DNA from: Lachnospiraceae bacterium UBA7054
Lineage (GTDB): Bacteria; Bacillota; Clostridia; Lachnospirales; Lachnospiraceae
Assembly: GCA_002492725.1 (NCBI GenBank)
Contig: DLAF01000007.1
Span: forward strand, 1 to 21,413
Reading direction: 5' to 3'
Length of the DNA stretch: 21,413 bases
A program made the translations under genes and the position numbers. How positions within the stretch are numbered: position 1 is the stretch's first letter; the number at the start of each line of letters is the position of its first letter. The notes under the pieces are model-generated. The model ran no database searches, had not been told where the DNA came from, and was given only the letters and a program-made list of their open reading frames with translations. This document shows, one piece after another, positions 15,162-21,413 of the stretch.

Positions 15162-15202
15162 GAACACAGATTTAGCAGTCTATTTGATATACTGGACGCA
15201 GA
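15151..15202 (+). repeat. pair of imperfect direct repeats in the PH-like gene leader
   Basis: TATGATATACTGAACACAGA (15151-15170) recurs as TTTGATATACTGGACGCAGA (15183-15202), 17 of 20 positions identical, 32 bases apart and thus about three helical turns. Each copy contains an extended -10 element. They could be tandem promoters or paired binding sites. Confidence 0.55.
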
Positions 15203-15238
15203 CACCGTAGTTTGCATAAAGGATATTGGAGGATACCT

Positions 15239-15769
15239 ATGGATTACAGACAGCCAAACTGGATTAATCAATATTTGACCCCTGATGAATATGTCCTCTG
15301 GAACGGCAAGCCGGGAAAGGGGAATCTTCTGACCAAGCAGGATATTTTTATGGTCCCCTTTAGTATTATGTGGTGTGGGGGTGTCATAATATGGGAAACG
15401 GAAGTACTTATGCACTCCGCTCCTCTTTTATTTAAACTCTGGGGCATTCCGTTCGTCTGTGTCGGCCTGTATATGGTGTTTGGAAGATTCATAATGAAAA
15501 CGTATCTGAGAAAAAAGACTGTTTATGTCATTACCAATAAAAGAATTTTCTCTTTCTATAAAGAGCAGCTGAACAGCATAGATTATCATATCTATCCTTT
15601 TAGAACCGTCACGCGCCATGCGGAAGGTTACGGAACCATTAGTTTTTCAACGTCGTCGCAGACAAATCGGATGTTTTATCTGCGTGGACAGCTTCCAAAT
15701 CAAAATTGCTTTGAACTGGACAATATTCCCGATGTTGACCGCGTTATAAGGATACTTTCAGGTCAATAA
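15239..15769 (+). CDS. small membrane protein with bacterial PH-like domain
   Basis: A 176-residue protein with two membrane segments (about 36-53 and 64-86), each preceded or followed by charged residues. A C-terminal domain begins with YVITNKRIFSF (about 96-106), the signature of bacterial PH-like proteins (bPH2/YdbT type). The N-terminal LTPDEYVLWNGKPGKG also matches the start of such proteins. Family members have no defined enzymatic activity. The start is the ATG at 15239, preceded by GGAGG; an in-frame ATG 9 codons upstream lacks a site. It stands alone, divergent from the isomerase gene, with a weak hairpin after it. Confidence 0.75.
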   Translation: MDYRQPNWINQYLTPDEYVLWNGKPGKGNLLTKQDIFMVPFSIMWCGGVIIWETEVLMHSAPLLFKLWGIPFVCVGLYMVFGRFIMKTYLRKKTVYVITNKRIFSFYKEQLNSIDYHIYPFRTVTRHAEGYGTISFSTSSQTNRMFYLRGQLPNQNCFELDNIPDVDRVIRILSGQ

Positions 15770-15814
15770 CAGGCGCCTGCAAAACGTAAAATGACCATCA
15801 TTAAATCGCCAACG

Positions 15815-15845
15815 CCTTAAACTGTGACTTTAAGGGCATATTTAC
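15815..15845 (+). terminator. possible weak terminator after the PH-like gene
   Basis: CCTTAAA pairs perfectly with TTTAAGG around a 7-base loop (15815-15835), followed by an interrupted T-rich tract. The stem is AT-rich, so termination would be inefficient. Confidence 0.35.
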
Positions 15846-15951
15846 TTTTTGAGACAGCGAAAACCAAGTCTGCTTTAGAATCTCTTAACAATTCCTTTAT
15901 TTTTATGTCTATTTCTTCATATATTTATTATTGTTTTTAATATTTCTATTA

Positions 15952-15980
15952 TTGATTCTCCGTCTTTGTTGCAGTATAAC
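15952..15980 (+). promoter_or_regulatory. promoter of the small heat-shock gene
   Basis: TTGATT (15952-15957), a 17-base spacer and TATAAC (15975-15980) fit a SigA promoter, giving a leader of about 80 bases. The 15-bp inverted repeat TTATC-AACAA-GATAA begins 5 bases after the -10, at the start point, and may bind a repressor. Confidence 0.55.
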
Positions 15981-16069
15981 AAAATTATCAACAAGATAAC
16001 TACCAGCCATGTATCGAATCTTTAAATTCGGTCATACTGATAGAATAGAATGGAAAAGGAGTGATCATT

Positions 16070-16522
16070 ATGTTAAGACCTTCATTACTTAACAACCGTA
16101 CCTACAAACCCGCATTCTTCGATGATTCCTTTGACAGGATGTTCGATGATGCTTTTCACAACTTCTGGGGCGGCAACGAGCTTGCCACTTTCGATGCCTT
16201 TAAGACCGACGTGATCGATCAGGGTGACAAATACCTTTTACAGGCTGAGCTGCCGGGCTTTGACAAGTCCGATATCAACATCGACTTAAAAGACAATCTG
16301 CTCACAATCTCCGCTTCCCACAAGGAGGAAAAGGACGAGGAAGACAAAAACAAGTATATCCGCAGGGAGCGGTACTACAGTTCCTACTCCCGAAGCTTCC
16401 GCGTAGACGACGTAGAAGCGGGCGATATCGATGCCTCCTACAACAACGGCATTCTGGAAGTTACCTTCCCCAAAAAAGACTTGACCGCGAAGGAAGAAGT
16501 CAAGCGGATCGAAGTCAAGTAA
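16070..16522 (+). CDS. Hsp20/alpha-crystallin small heat-shock protein
   Basis: A 150-residue ATP-independent chaperone that holds unfolding proteins in the cytoplasm. The alpha-crystallin domain covers about residues 42-140 and contains KTDVIDQGDKYLLQAELPGF, the edge strand NLLTISASHKEEKDE, and the conserved ASYNNGILEVTFPKK near the C-terminus. The N-terminus (MLRPSLLNNRTYKPAFFDDS) is typical of clostridial Hsp18-type proteins. The start is the ATG at 16070, with AAGGAG 8 to 9 bases upstream; an in-frame GTG three codons earlier overlaps the ribosome site. It is monocistronic, with its own promoter and a strong terminator. Confidence 0.93.
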   Translation: MLRPSLLNNRTYKPAFFDDSFDRMFDDAFHNFWGGNELATFDAFKTDVIDQGDKYLLQAELPGFDKSDINIDLKDNLLTISASHKEEKDEEDKNKYIRRERYYSSYSRSFRVDDVEAGDIDASYNNGILEVTFPKKDLTAKEEVKRIEVK

Positions 16523-16537
16523 TACCCATTAGCCAAT

Positions 16538-16573
16538 CGGCAGGGTGGATGAAATGTCCGCCCTGCCGTTTTT
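16538..16573 (+). terminator. intrinsic terminator after hsp20
   Basis: CGGCAGGGTGGA pairs with TCCGCCCTGCCG (12 pairs, one G-T) around a 7-base loop, followed by TTTTT. The convergent vWA gene stops 5 bases beyond; on its strand the same stem lacks a T-run. Confidence 0.88.
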
Positions 16574-16577
16574 ATGT

Positions 16578-18461
16578 TTATTCCTCTACCTGCTCCACCA
16601 ACTCCAAAAATTCGATTTTATATACATCCTTGAAATCCAGCTCTCTCAGCGTCTTCCTCACATGGGTAAGTGACGCGTTTTCAGGATATTGACTGTGGGA
16701 AGCTAACAGCCCAAACTCTGCCACCGCCGCCGCAAAACGAAAATCCGCGGAAGGCTCATCCCGATAGCTGTCATATCCGACAGGGTATTCCAAAAGCTGG
16801 CTTACATTCCCCGCAGGCTTTTTATAGCGAATGCTGACGGTCAGCCACTCTTTGTATTTCCCTTCACTTGCAGGCGCTTTCTTTGTTTCGTCCAGCCGTT
16901 TTTGATATTCATTTCCGTACCGCAGACCGCTGATCTCGTCCTCCGTCAAATTGTGTCTCAGCGGCTCCCGCAGCACGATCTCATAAAGAGCCGTTACGCT
17001 GTGCCCGGCACCGATCTCCCCGCCGTCCTTCTGATCATCGTCAAAATCCTGTCTGTCAAGCGCCCTGTTCTCATATCCCAAAAGACGATATCCCTCCACA
17101 ATGTCGGGATTGAACTCCACCTGGAATTTGACATCCTTGCAGATCGTCACTAAGGTGGCTGTCATCTCCTCCAAAAGCACCTTATCTGCTTCCCGCAGGC
17201 AGTCTATATAAGCATAATTGCCGTTTCCCTTGTCCGCCAGCGTTTCCATCTTATTGTCTTTGATATTTCCCGTTCCAAAACCCAAAACCGACAAAAAGAT
17301 CCCCGACTCCTTCTTCTCGCTGATCAGCTCCTCTAACTCCTCCTCCGTCGTCATGCCGATGTTCAGGTCGCCGTCCGTTGCCAGAATGATGCGGTTGTTG
17401 CCGCCTTCTATAAAGTATTCTTCCGCAAGCTCATAGGCCCTTTCAATGCCTTTGCTGCCATAAGTGCCGCCGCCTGCCACCAGACTGTTCAGAGCCTTTT
17501 TAATCTTTTTCTTCTCGTCTCCGCGCGCGCCCTGCAATACCACTTTATCTTCCTCCGCATAGGTTACAATGGAAATCCTGTCCTTGTTGGTCAGGTTATC
17601 CGTCAGCGTTGCAAAAGATTCCTGCAAAAGCGGAAGTTTATCCGGATCGCCCATGGAACCCGATACATCCAGCAGGAATACCAGATTGGAGGCCGGCGCA
17701 TAATCATAATCAACACTTTCTGTCTTTAAGCCAATCATCAAAAGCTCCGCCTCTTCATTCCACGGGCAGGGTCCAAGCTGCGTCGTCACCCCAAAAGGTT
17801 CCTGCCCTTTGGGTTCCGCAAAATCATAATGAAAATAATTAAGCATTTCTTCGATCCGAACCGACCCTTCGGGCAGATTTTCCAAATCCCAACCGTCGCG
17901 AATCATCCGCCGCAGATTACTATAGGAAGCCGTATCCACATCCGCCGCAAAAGTGGAAAGCGGCTCCTGCATCACATTGACATAGCCCTTTTCCTGCCAC
18001 TTGCTGTATTCTTCATTATTTTGAGGAACAATATAGTCGTCCTCGTAATCATAGCAGGAACCCAGGTAACCTTCCGGCGCTTTGACGGCGGATTCCTCAT
18101 AAATGCCCTCCATCTTGTATTTTTCCATCTCGCCACCGCGGGCGTAATCGCCATAAATGCTGTCCGCCATGTCCGCCGCACCGCTTTCTGCCTCTGCTGC
18201 CGGACTTTCTGCCGCCGCTGCAGGGCTTTCTGCCGCACCGTCGCTGCTGCTCCCATTTCCGCCATTGTCCGCCGCGCTTCCTGCGGACGGCGACGTTGAT
18301 TCCGCTCCTTCTTTCATACTACCCTGTTCATAATCGTCCGCGCTCTCCTGTATGTACTCTTCTACCGTAGGCGCCTCATTTGTCGCACCGCAGCCTGTCA
18401 GAACGATCGCTCCCGTCAGGCCAAGAGCCGTTATTTTTGTTGTTAATCCTTTCTTTTTCAT
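16578..18461 (-). CDS. von Willebrand factor A domain lipoprotein, YfbK-like
   Basis: A 627-residue exported lipoprotein. The signal peptide ends in a lipobox, LTGCG, with the lipidated Cys at about residue 24. Next is a low-complexity Ser/Glu/Ala/Gly-rich stretch (about 45-110) containing three 7-residue repeats. A vWA-associated N-terminal domain follows (about 165-225, STFAADVDTASYSNLRRMI). The vWA domain starts near 255, with MIDAS motif DVSGSMG (Asp265, Ser267, Ser269) and later ATDGDLNIG. A C-terminal DUF3520-like region ends with EFGLLASHSQYP. The order matches YfbK-type proteins, which bind divalent metal and probably protein partners. The start has a GGGAG site. Its promoter carries the same motif as that of the ECF sigma gene upstream. 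Confidence 0.88.
   Translation of the reverse strand: MKKKGLTTKITALGLTGAIVLTGCGATNEAPTVEEYIQESADDYEQGSMKEGAESTSPSAGSAADNGGNGSSSDGAAESPAAAAESPAAEAESGAADMADSIYGDYARGGEMEKYKMEGIYEESAVKAPEGYLGSCYDYEDDYIVPQNNEEYSKWQEKGYVNVMQEPLSTFAADVDTASYSNLRRMIRDGWDLENLPEGSVRIEEMLNYFHYDFAEPKGQEPFGVTTQLGPCPWNEEAELLMIGLKTESVDYDYAPASNLVFLLDVSGSMGDPDKLPLLQESFATLTDNLTNKDRISIVTYAEEDKVVLQGARGDEKKKIKKALNSLVAGGGTYGSKGIERAYELAEEYFIEGGNNRIILATDGDLNIGMTTEEELEELISEKKESGIFLSVLGFGTGNIKDNKMETLADKGNGNYAYIDCLREADKVLLEEMTATLVTICKDVKFQVEFNPDIVEGYRLLGYENRALDRQDFDDDQKDGGEIGAGHSVTALYEIVLREPLRHNLTEDEISGLRYGNEYQKRLDETKKAPASEGKYKEWLTVSIRYKKPAGNVSQLLEYPVGYDSYRDEPSADFRFAAAVAEFGLLASHSQYPENASLTHVRKTLRELDFKDVYKIEFLELVEQVEE
18181..18246 (-). 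repeat. 21-bp tandem repeat inside the vWA lipoprotein gene
   Basis: On the plus strand, CTTTCTGCC recurs at 18184, 18205 and 18226, exactly 21 bases apart. On the coding strand this gives repeated AESPAAA/AESPAAE/AESGAAD units in the spacer between the lipid anchor and the folded domains. Slippage could change its length between strains. Confidence 0.7.
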
Positions 18462-18498
18462 AATTTTTCTCCCTTCCCTTTGTAGCCTGTTTTTGCCT

Positions 18499-18536
18499 CT
18501 CTACAGATAATACCTTTCAGGGAAAATAATGGTTGC
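18499..18536 (-). promoter_or_regulatory. ECF-type promoter of the vWA lipoprotein gene
   Basis: On the minus strand GCAACC (18531-18536) is followed by a 16-base spacer and GGTATTATC (18506-18514), then T and GTAGAG (18499-18504). The AAC-containing -35 and the spacing are typical of ECF sigma promoters. The same elements with the same spacing lie upstream of the ECF sigma gene at 20156-20193. Confidence 0.72.
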
Positions 18537-18545
18537 GTAAATTGT

Positions 18546-18576
18546 AAAAAAAAGAAACAGATTTCTCTGTTTCTTT
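18546..18576 (-). terminator. intrinsic terminator of the ECF sigma/anti-sigma operon
   Basis: On the minus strand AAAGAAACAGA pairs with TCTGTTTCTTT around a GAAA tetraloop and runs into a tract of T bases. It lies 33 bases after the anti-sigma stop and just upstream of the vWA promoter, so the lipoprotein gene needs its own promoter. Confidence 0.85.
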
Positions 18577-18608
18577 TAGAATGCGCAAAATATAGCCTTT
18601 ATCTGCCT

Positions 18609-19547
18609 TTATTCCTCCAACTTCTTATGCGCTGCCGCAAGGAAATCATCCACACTCTCCGCTTCTCCACAGATCACATAACCCCCTCCCGCAGACTCCT
18701 CCACGTAAGCCTCCCATGCTGCCTTCGCGCCATTCCCCTCGGAAGTCGTCTCCAGAATGCGGAACGTTTTTCCCTCATAACGGCGAATTTTTACATCCGA
18801 GCCGCTAAAGCAGGCAGGGCGTTTTGTAACTTTCTCTATCGTATAATCATCATAATCGATGTCTCCACGCTGCCGTTCTTCTGCCGCTTCCCTTTTCTGT
18901 GCATCAGTGGTACTTTTTTGCGGTACCTTATCCGCCAACTCACGCTCAGCGTTTTCGGCTGACTCACCCATCGACTTTTCCTCGGCAGGCGCCGTCATCC
19001 CCGCGAGCGCATCCTTCTGTGAAAGCCCGTTCGTCTGTCCGGCATCCGCAGACTCCGCCTCTGAAAGGCCGCCTGCCCCGACCGCGCCTTCCGTCATATC
19101 TGCCAACACATCGTCCGCGGCCGCCTCTTCCGGGGCTTCCTCCTCTATCATGGGTATTTCCACCGCTTCCGCCGCAGGCGCCTCCGCAGCCGCTTCCTCA
19201 TAAAACCCGCCCGCATCCGCAGCAGATTCCGCAACAGTCGCATCGGTATCAGCCGCTCCGCTGTACGCTGTGTCCGACGCAGTCATCTCATTCACGGACT
19301 TCAAGCCCCGCATGGTCAAAGACACGGAAGCCAAAATCAAAATCGCTGCTGCCGCCGTCAAGGGATAGGCCCATTTTCGAACCGAAAATGCCCACATCTG
19401 TTTCTGGCGATTCGTATCCTCTGTTTGGGAAACTGCCAGCCGCCTTTCTTCCTCGCGCACGGCCGCCTTGGTCTTCTCGATCAGGCTTTGGGGTGCGTGT
19501 ATCTGCCCGGTTTCTGTTTTATATTGTTCTTGATACCAATCCGTCAT
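18609..19547 (-). CDS. single-pass membrane protein, probable anti-sigma factor
   Basis: A 312-residue protein. A cytoplasmic N-terminal segment (about 1-58) with IHAPQSLIEKTKAAVREEE is followed by one membrane helix (about 60-79) and a long extracellular part. Residues about 85-240 are low complexity, rich in Ala, Glu, Asp and Ser. A compact C-terminal domain follows (about 240-312, KIRRYEGKTFRILETTSEGN onward). I recognise no catalytic motif and no zinc-binding HxxxCxxC motif. Position directly downstream of an ECF sigma gene (58-base gap) and one-helix topology make an anti-sigma role likely. The chosen Met has AAAGGAA 9 bases upstream; a GTG 15 codons earlier has no site. Its acidic Ala-rich spacer resembles that of the vWA lipoprotein, hinting that the two meet outside the membrane. 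Confidence 0.75.
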   Translation of the reverse strand: MTDWYQEQYKTETGQIHAPQSLIEKTKAAVREEERRLAVSQTEDTNRQKQMWAFSVRKWAYPLTAAAAILILASVSLTMRGLKSVNEMTASDTAYSGAADTDATVAESAADAGGFYEEAAAEAPAAEAVEIPMIEEEAPEEAAADDVLADMTEGAVGAGGLSEAESADAGQTNGLSQKDALAGMTAPAEEKSMGESAENAERELADKVPQKSTTDAQKREAAEERQRGDIDYDDYTIEKVTKRPACFSGSDVKIRRYEGKTFRILETTSEGNGAKAAWEAYVEESAGGGYVICGEAESVDDFLAAAHKKLEE

Positions 19548-19605
19548 ATGATCCAATTCCTTTATTTGTTTCCACCGCAATTTTCCTTGCACATTTCAAT
19601 TGATG

Positions 19606-20103
19606 CTATCCTGCACCCGCCTCTTCCAACAGTTCTTTCAGCATCTCTCTCGCCCGATGGAGCTGCGATTTGACGGTCCCTTCCTTCTGCCCGGTATAGG
19701 CCGCAATCTCCGCAACGGAAAGCTCCTCATAGTAGAAGAGATGCACCGCCGTTCGGTATTTTGGCGGAAGCTTTGATACCGCCCTTCTGACGGGATGTTC
19801 TTCCGGTGGTTCGTAGGCTTCCTCTCCCCGAAGTTTCTCCTCGTCCTCCAAATAATCCACATTTTTATTCCAATACAGATCAAAGTGCTTTTTCGCGCAG
19901 TTAATCGTCACCCTGATTAGCCACGCTTTCACATGCTCCCAGGATTGCAGTTCCCCGATATGACTGACCAGGCGCACAAACACTTCCTGAAAAAGGTCGT
20001 CCGCATCCGTTCTGTTTTTCATCTGCGCAAGCGCCAGACGGTACACCATATCCGCGTACCGATCCACTGCCGCCTCCGTTGTGATCTGTTCTTCTTTTGT
20101 CAT
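19606..20103 (-). CDS. ECF-type RNA polymerase sigma factor (first system)
   Basis: A 165-residue sigma-70 family protein of the extracytoplasmic-function group. Region 2 (about 12-80) includes DADDLFQEVFVRLV and the promoter-melting segment AWLIRVTINCAKKHF. An acidic linker follows, then region 4 (about 105-160) with LPPKYRTAVHLFYYEELSVA and the recognition helix in EGTVKSQLHRAREML. Region 3 is absent, as expected. I chose the Met at 20103 (GAGG 6 bases upstream, normal ECF N-terminus) over an in-frame GTG 13 codons earlier. The upstream GCAACC-N16-GGTATTATC promoter would start transcription near 20156. A second copy before the vWA gene points to autoregulation plus at least one target. The next gene is the probable anti-sigma factor. 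Confidence 0.9.
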   Translation of the reverse strand: MTKEEQITTEAAVDRYADMVYRLALAQMKNRTDADDLFQEVFVRLVSHIGELQSWEHVKAWLIRVTINCAKKHFDLYWNKNVDYLEDEEKLRGEEAYEPPEEHPVRRAVSKLPPKYRTAVHLFYYEELSVAEIAAYTGQKEGTVKSQLHRAREMLKELLEEAGAG

Positions 20104-20155
20104 ATATGACCTCGCTTCGCGTAAAAGGCGGCGCGTCCGCACGTCTCTTACCCGG

Positions 20156-20193
20156 CTCTACTGATAATACCCGCCGACTGGCTCTCAGGTTGC
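20156..20193 (-). promoter_or_regulatory. ECF-type autoregulatory promoter of the first sigma gene
   Basis: On the minus strand GCAACC (20188-20193), a 16-base spacer and GGTATTATC (20163-20171), then A and GTAGAG (20156-20161). It matches the vWA promoter at both elements, in spacer length and at the likely transcription start, while the spacers themselves are unrelated. Confidence 0.72.
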
Positions 20194-20250
20194 ATTTCTA
20201 TTATAATGAATTTATCATAGCGTATTTTTGCGTAAAAAACAATCTTTGCT

Positions 20251-20278
20251 GTCACCAAACGGCATGCAGCAACGTATA
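20251..20278 (+). promoter_or_regulatory. candidate ECF-type promoter of the second sigma gene
   Basis: GTCACC (20251-20256), 16 bases, then CGTATA (20273-20278). The CGTA -10 is characteristic of several ECF groups such as SigW. The -35 is less typical, and only one instance is available for comparison. Confidence 0.35.
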
Positions 20279-20323
20279 TAGGACAAGGGATCCCGAAAAA
20301 CGAACGAAAGGAGAAACTTAGCA

Positions 20324-20845
20324 ATGCACAAAAGCGAAGCGGATATCCGCCGTATTTTGCAGGCGCACGGTGACGCGCTCTATCGAACCGCTTTTCTGCT
20401 CTTAGGCAATCAGGCGGATGTTCAGGACACTTTACAGGAAGTACTGCTGCGCTTTTTTGAGAAGGCCCCTGCTTTTTCCTCCGCCGAACACGAGCGGGCA
20501 TGGCTTTTGCATGTCGCCACAAACTGTTGCATGGACTGTCTGCGCTTTCGCAAAAGGCACGCCCATGCTGATCTTTCCCAAATGCAGGACTGTCTGGCGG
20601 CTCCCAAACAGCAGCCCCATTTAGAAGAGCTCTACGCACTACCCGCTAAGTGGAAAAGCGTCCTGATCCTGCATTATTTCGAGGGATATTCCGTTGCGGA
20701 AATCGCGCAGATTATGAAACTTTCGGAAAATGCCGTAAAAAAACGTCTACAGCGCGGCAGGGAAGCGCTAAAGCTGGCGCTCACGGAAACGGAGCCGGAA
20801 CACCCTCACGGGCAGGCACAGGATTTGCGTTACCCGGCCATATAA
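20324..20845 (+). CDS. ECF-type RNA polymerase sigma factor (second system)
   Basis: A 173-residue ECF sigma factor. Region 2 (about 8-80) has ALYRTAFLLLGNQADVQDTL and AWLLHVATNCCMDCLRFRKR. Region 4 (about 104-155) has LPAKWKSVLILHYFEGYSVA and the recognition segment ENAVKKRLQRGREALKLAL. The linker is Gln/Pro-rich and cysteines are unusually frequent in region 2 (CCMDC); whether they matter is unknown. An AAAGGAGA ribosome site precedes the ATG. The gene is divergent from the first ECF operon, with about 220 bases between their starts, and is followed after 30 bases by a gene for a single-pass membrane protein that fits the anti-sigma position. Sequence divergence makes recognition of the first system's promoters unlikely but not excluded. 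Confidence 0.9.
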   Translation: MHKSEADIRRILQAHGDALYRTAFLLLGNQADVQDTLQEVLLRFFEKAPAFSSAEHERAWLLHVATNCCMDCLRFRKRHAHADLSQMQDCLAAPKQQPHLEELYALPAKWKSVLILHYFEGYSVAEIAQIMKLSENAVKKRLQRGREALKLALTETEPEHPHGQAQDLRYPAI

Positions 20846-20875
20846 CATGAATTTTCATTCGGAAAGGAGATTTTT

Positions 20876-21391
20876 ATGAACCATAACGATATGATGCACT
20901 TAAAAAATACCATTACCATGCCTGACGCGCTTGCCGAAGCTCTTGTGCAGGGGTGTACTGCGCCGCAGAAGAGCCGTGCCCGGCACGCACGCACTCACTT
21001 TTCCAGACTCGCGGTACCTTTGATTGCCGTTTTTGCACTCTTTCTTTGTGGAACCACCTCTTTTGCCTACAACCTTTATCAGGAGTACACACTGGCCGTT
21101 TTTTGGGAAAAAGGTCTTTCTGCGGATGAGATTGACCATCTTGGTCAGGCGCTTTCCGAACTCGACGGCGTCTCCTCCTGCCGTTTTATCTCAGGGGACG
21201 AAGCATGGGCAGAGTTTTCCGCCGCCTATCTGGACGCCGATACCGTCTCCTCCTTTACGGAAAATCCTTTGGCGGACTCCGGCAATTACCGCCTCAGCAT
21301 AAGTTTGCAGGCAGATACCGGAAAGATACGGGCAAAAATCGCAGACCTTGCGGGTGTGCGCCTGGTGCAGAATCTGAAAGAACTGAACTAA
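20876..21391 (+). CDS. single-pass membrane protein with FtsX extracellular-like domain, putative anti-sigma factor
   Basis: A 171-residue protein. A short cytoplasmic N-terminus (about 1-42) includes ITMPDALAEALVQGC, followed by one membrane helix (about 43-65) and an outer domain (about 78-170). The outer domain resembles the extracellular domain of FtsX: LGQALSELDGVSSCRFISGD (first half), then DEAWAEF, ENPL (about 129-132), and a second beta-alpha-beta half ending LAGVRLVQNLKEL. In FtsX this domain activates peptidoglycan hydrolases; the permease helices of FtsX are absent here. The position directly after an ECF sigma gene suggests an anti-sigma factor sensing the cell wall, which is inference. 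The ATG has an AAAGGAGA site. A GGAGG (21402-21406) after the stop announces another gene beyond the window. Confidence 0.72.
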   Translation: MNHNDMMHLKNTITMPDALAEALVQGCTAPQKSRARHARTHFSRLAVPLIAVFALFLCGTTSFAYNLYQEYTLAVFWEKGLSADEIDHLGQALSELDGVSSCRFISGDEAWAEFSAAYLDADTVSSFTENPLADSGNYRLSISLQADTGKIRAKIADLAGVRLVQNLKELN

Positions 21392-21413
21392 AAATCGAGT
21401 AGGAGGCGGTGAT

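Larger units (their letters stand above)
15770..16069. other. AT-rich 300-base intergenic region before hsp20
   Basis: No credible gene is seen. It starts with the self-complementary CAGGCGCCTG (15770-15779), then a hairpin at 15815-15835, a T-rich unstructured stretch (about 15890-15955), the hsp20 promoter (15952-15980) and a leader with two small inverted repeats: TTATC-AACAA-GATAA (15985-15999) and CGAAT-CTTTAA-ATTCG (about 16015-16030). No CIRCE element is visible. Confidence 0.6.

Noticed and set aside
15770..15779. CAGGCGCCTG self-complementary site as a terminator or operator
   Set aside because: A 10-base palindrome without a loop or T-run just after a stop codon is not enough evidence for a function.
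16010..16093. 27-codon frame beginning MYRIFKFGHTDRIEW, overlapping the start of hsp20
   Set aside because: No ribosome site precedes its ATG and it overlaps the hsp20 start region; could only be a leader peptide with further evidence.
18180..18250. CRISPR-like spaced repeats
   Set aside because: The repeats are 21 bases apart, in frame, and encode a heptapeptide spacer in the lipoprotein.
17829..18299. 156-codon frame antisense to the vWA lipoprotein N-terminus
   Set aside because: It mirrors the low-complexity and signal regions of the real gene and ends in Cys/Arg repeats typical of such shadows.
18899..19603. 234-codon Pro/Arg-rich frame antisense to the anti-sigma gene
   Set aside because: It is created by the GC-rich Ala/Glu-coding repeats of the real gene; no start site or known domain.
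20148..20639. 163-codon minus-strand frame across the divergent ECF intergenic region
   Set aside because: Antisense to the second sigma gene, biased composition, and it would obliterate both promoters.

Overview
The window looks like chromosomal DNA of a strictly anaerobic, low-to-mid GC Firmicute, most likely a Lachnospiraceae-type clostridium. The grounds are strong AGGAGG-type ribosome sites, a reverse rubrerythrin with rubredoxin under a PerR-type regulator, a YtvI-like AI-2E family protein, and the ECF sigma and DUF3990 families seen here. This assignment is inference; no rRNA or other phylogenetic marker is present. I see no tRNA, rRNA, CRISPR array or insertion sequence.

Layout. (1) 30-5558 (+): a tightly packed five-gene operon. 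It holds a small YIDPS-motif membrane protein, an unusual fusion of a YidC/Oxa1 insertase to a CDP-glycerol-type (TagF/TagB-like) phosphotransferase, a LicA-like choline kinase, a LicC-like phosphocholine cytidylyltransferase and a BCCT transporter. Together they read as choline uptake, choline to phosphocholine, phosphocholine to CDP-choline, and probably transfer to a surface polymer. No LicD is in view. (2) 5567-11296 (-): an O-antigen ligase/polymerase-like membrane protein, then a compact run transcribed in the order histidine kinase, response regulator, RluA-type pseudouridine synthase, AI-2E/YtvI-family protein. (3) 11411-12926 (+): a peroxide-defence cluster of PerR-like regulator, reverse rubrerythrin and rubredoxin, closed by a clear terminator. 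(4) 12932-14279 (+): a two-gene toxin-antitoxin-like module, with a DUF3990 ADP-ribosyltransferase-like protein and a helix-turn-helix partner behind a promoter overlapped by a perfect dyad. (5) 14252-15061 (-): a TIM-barrel sugar phosphate isomerase/epimerase, divergent from a PH-like membrane protein (15239-15769). (6) 16070-16522 (+): an Hsp20 small heat-shock protein. (7) 16578-20103 (-): a vWA-domain lipoprotein, a single-pass putative anti-sigma factor and an ECF sigma factor. (8) 20324-21391 (+): a second, divergent ECF sigma factor followed by a single-pass protein whose outer domain resembles the FtsX extracellular domain. The window ends at the ribosome site of another gene.

The most informative signals are these. 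The insertase-phosphotransferase fusion sits in a lic-type operon. A two-part promoter motif, GCAACC-N16-GGTATTATC-(A/T)-GTAGAG, occurs both upstream of the first ECF sigma gene and upstream of the vWA lipoprotein gene, which ties them into one autoregulated circuit. An FtsX-like domain appears in the predicted anti-sigma position. A perfect dyad lies on the promoter of the ADP-ribosyltransferase/HTH module.
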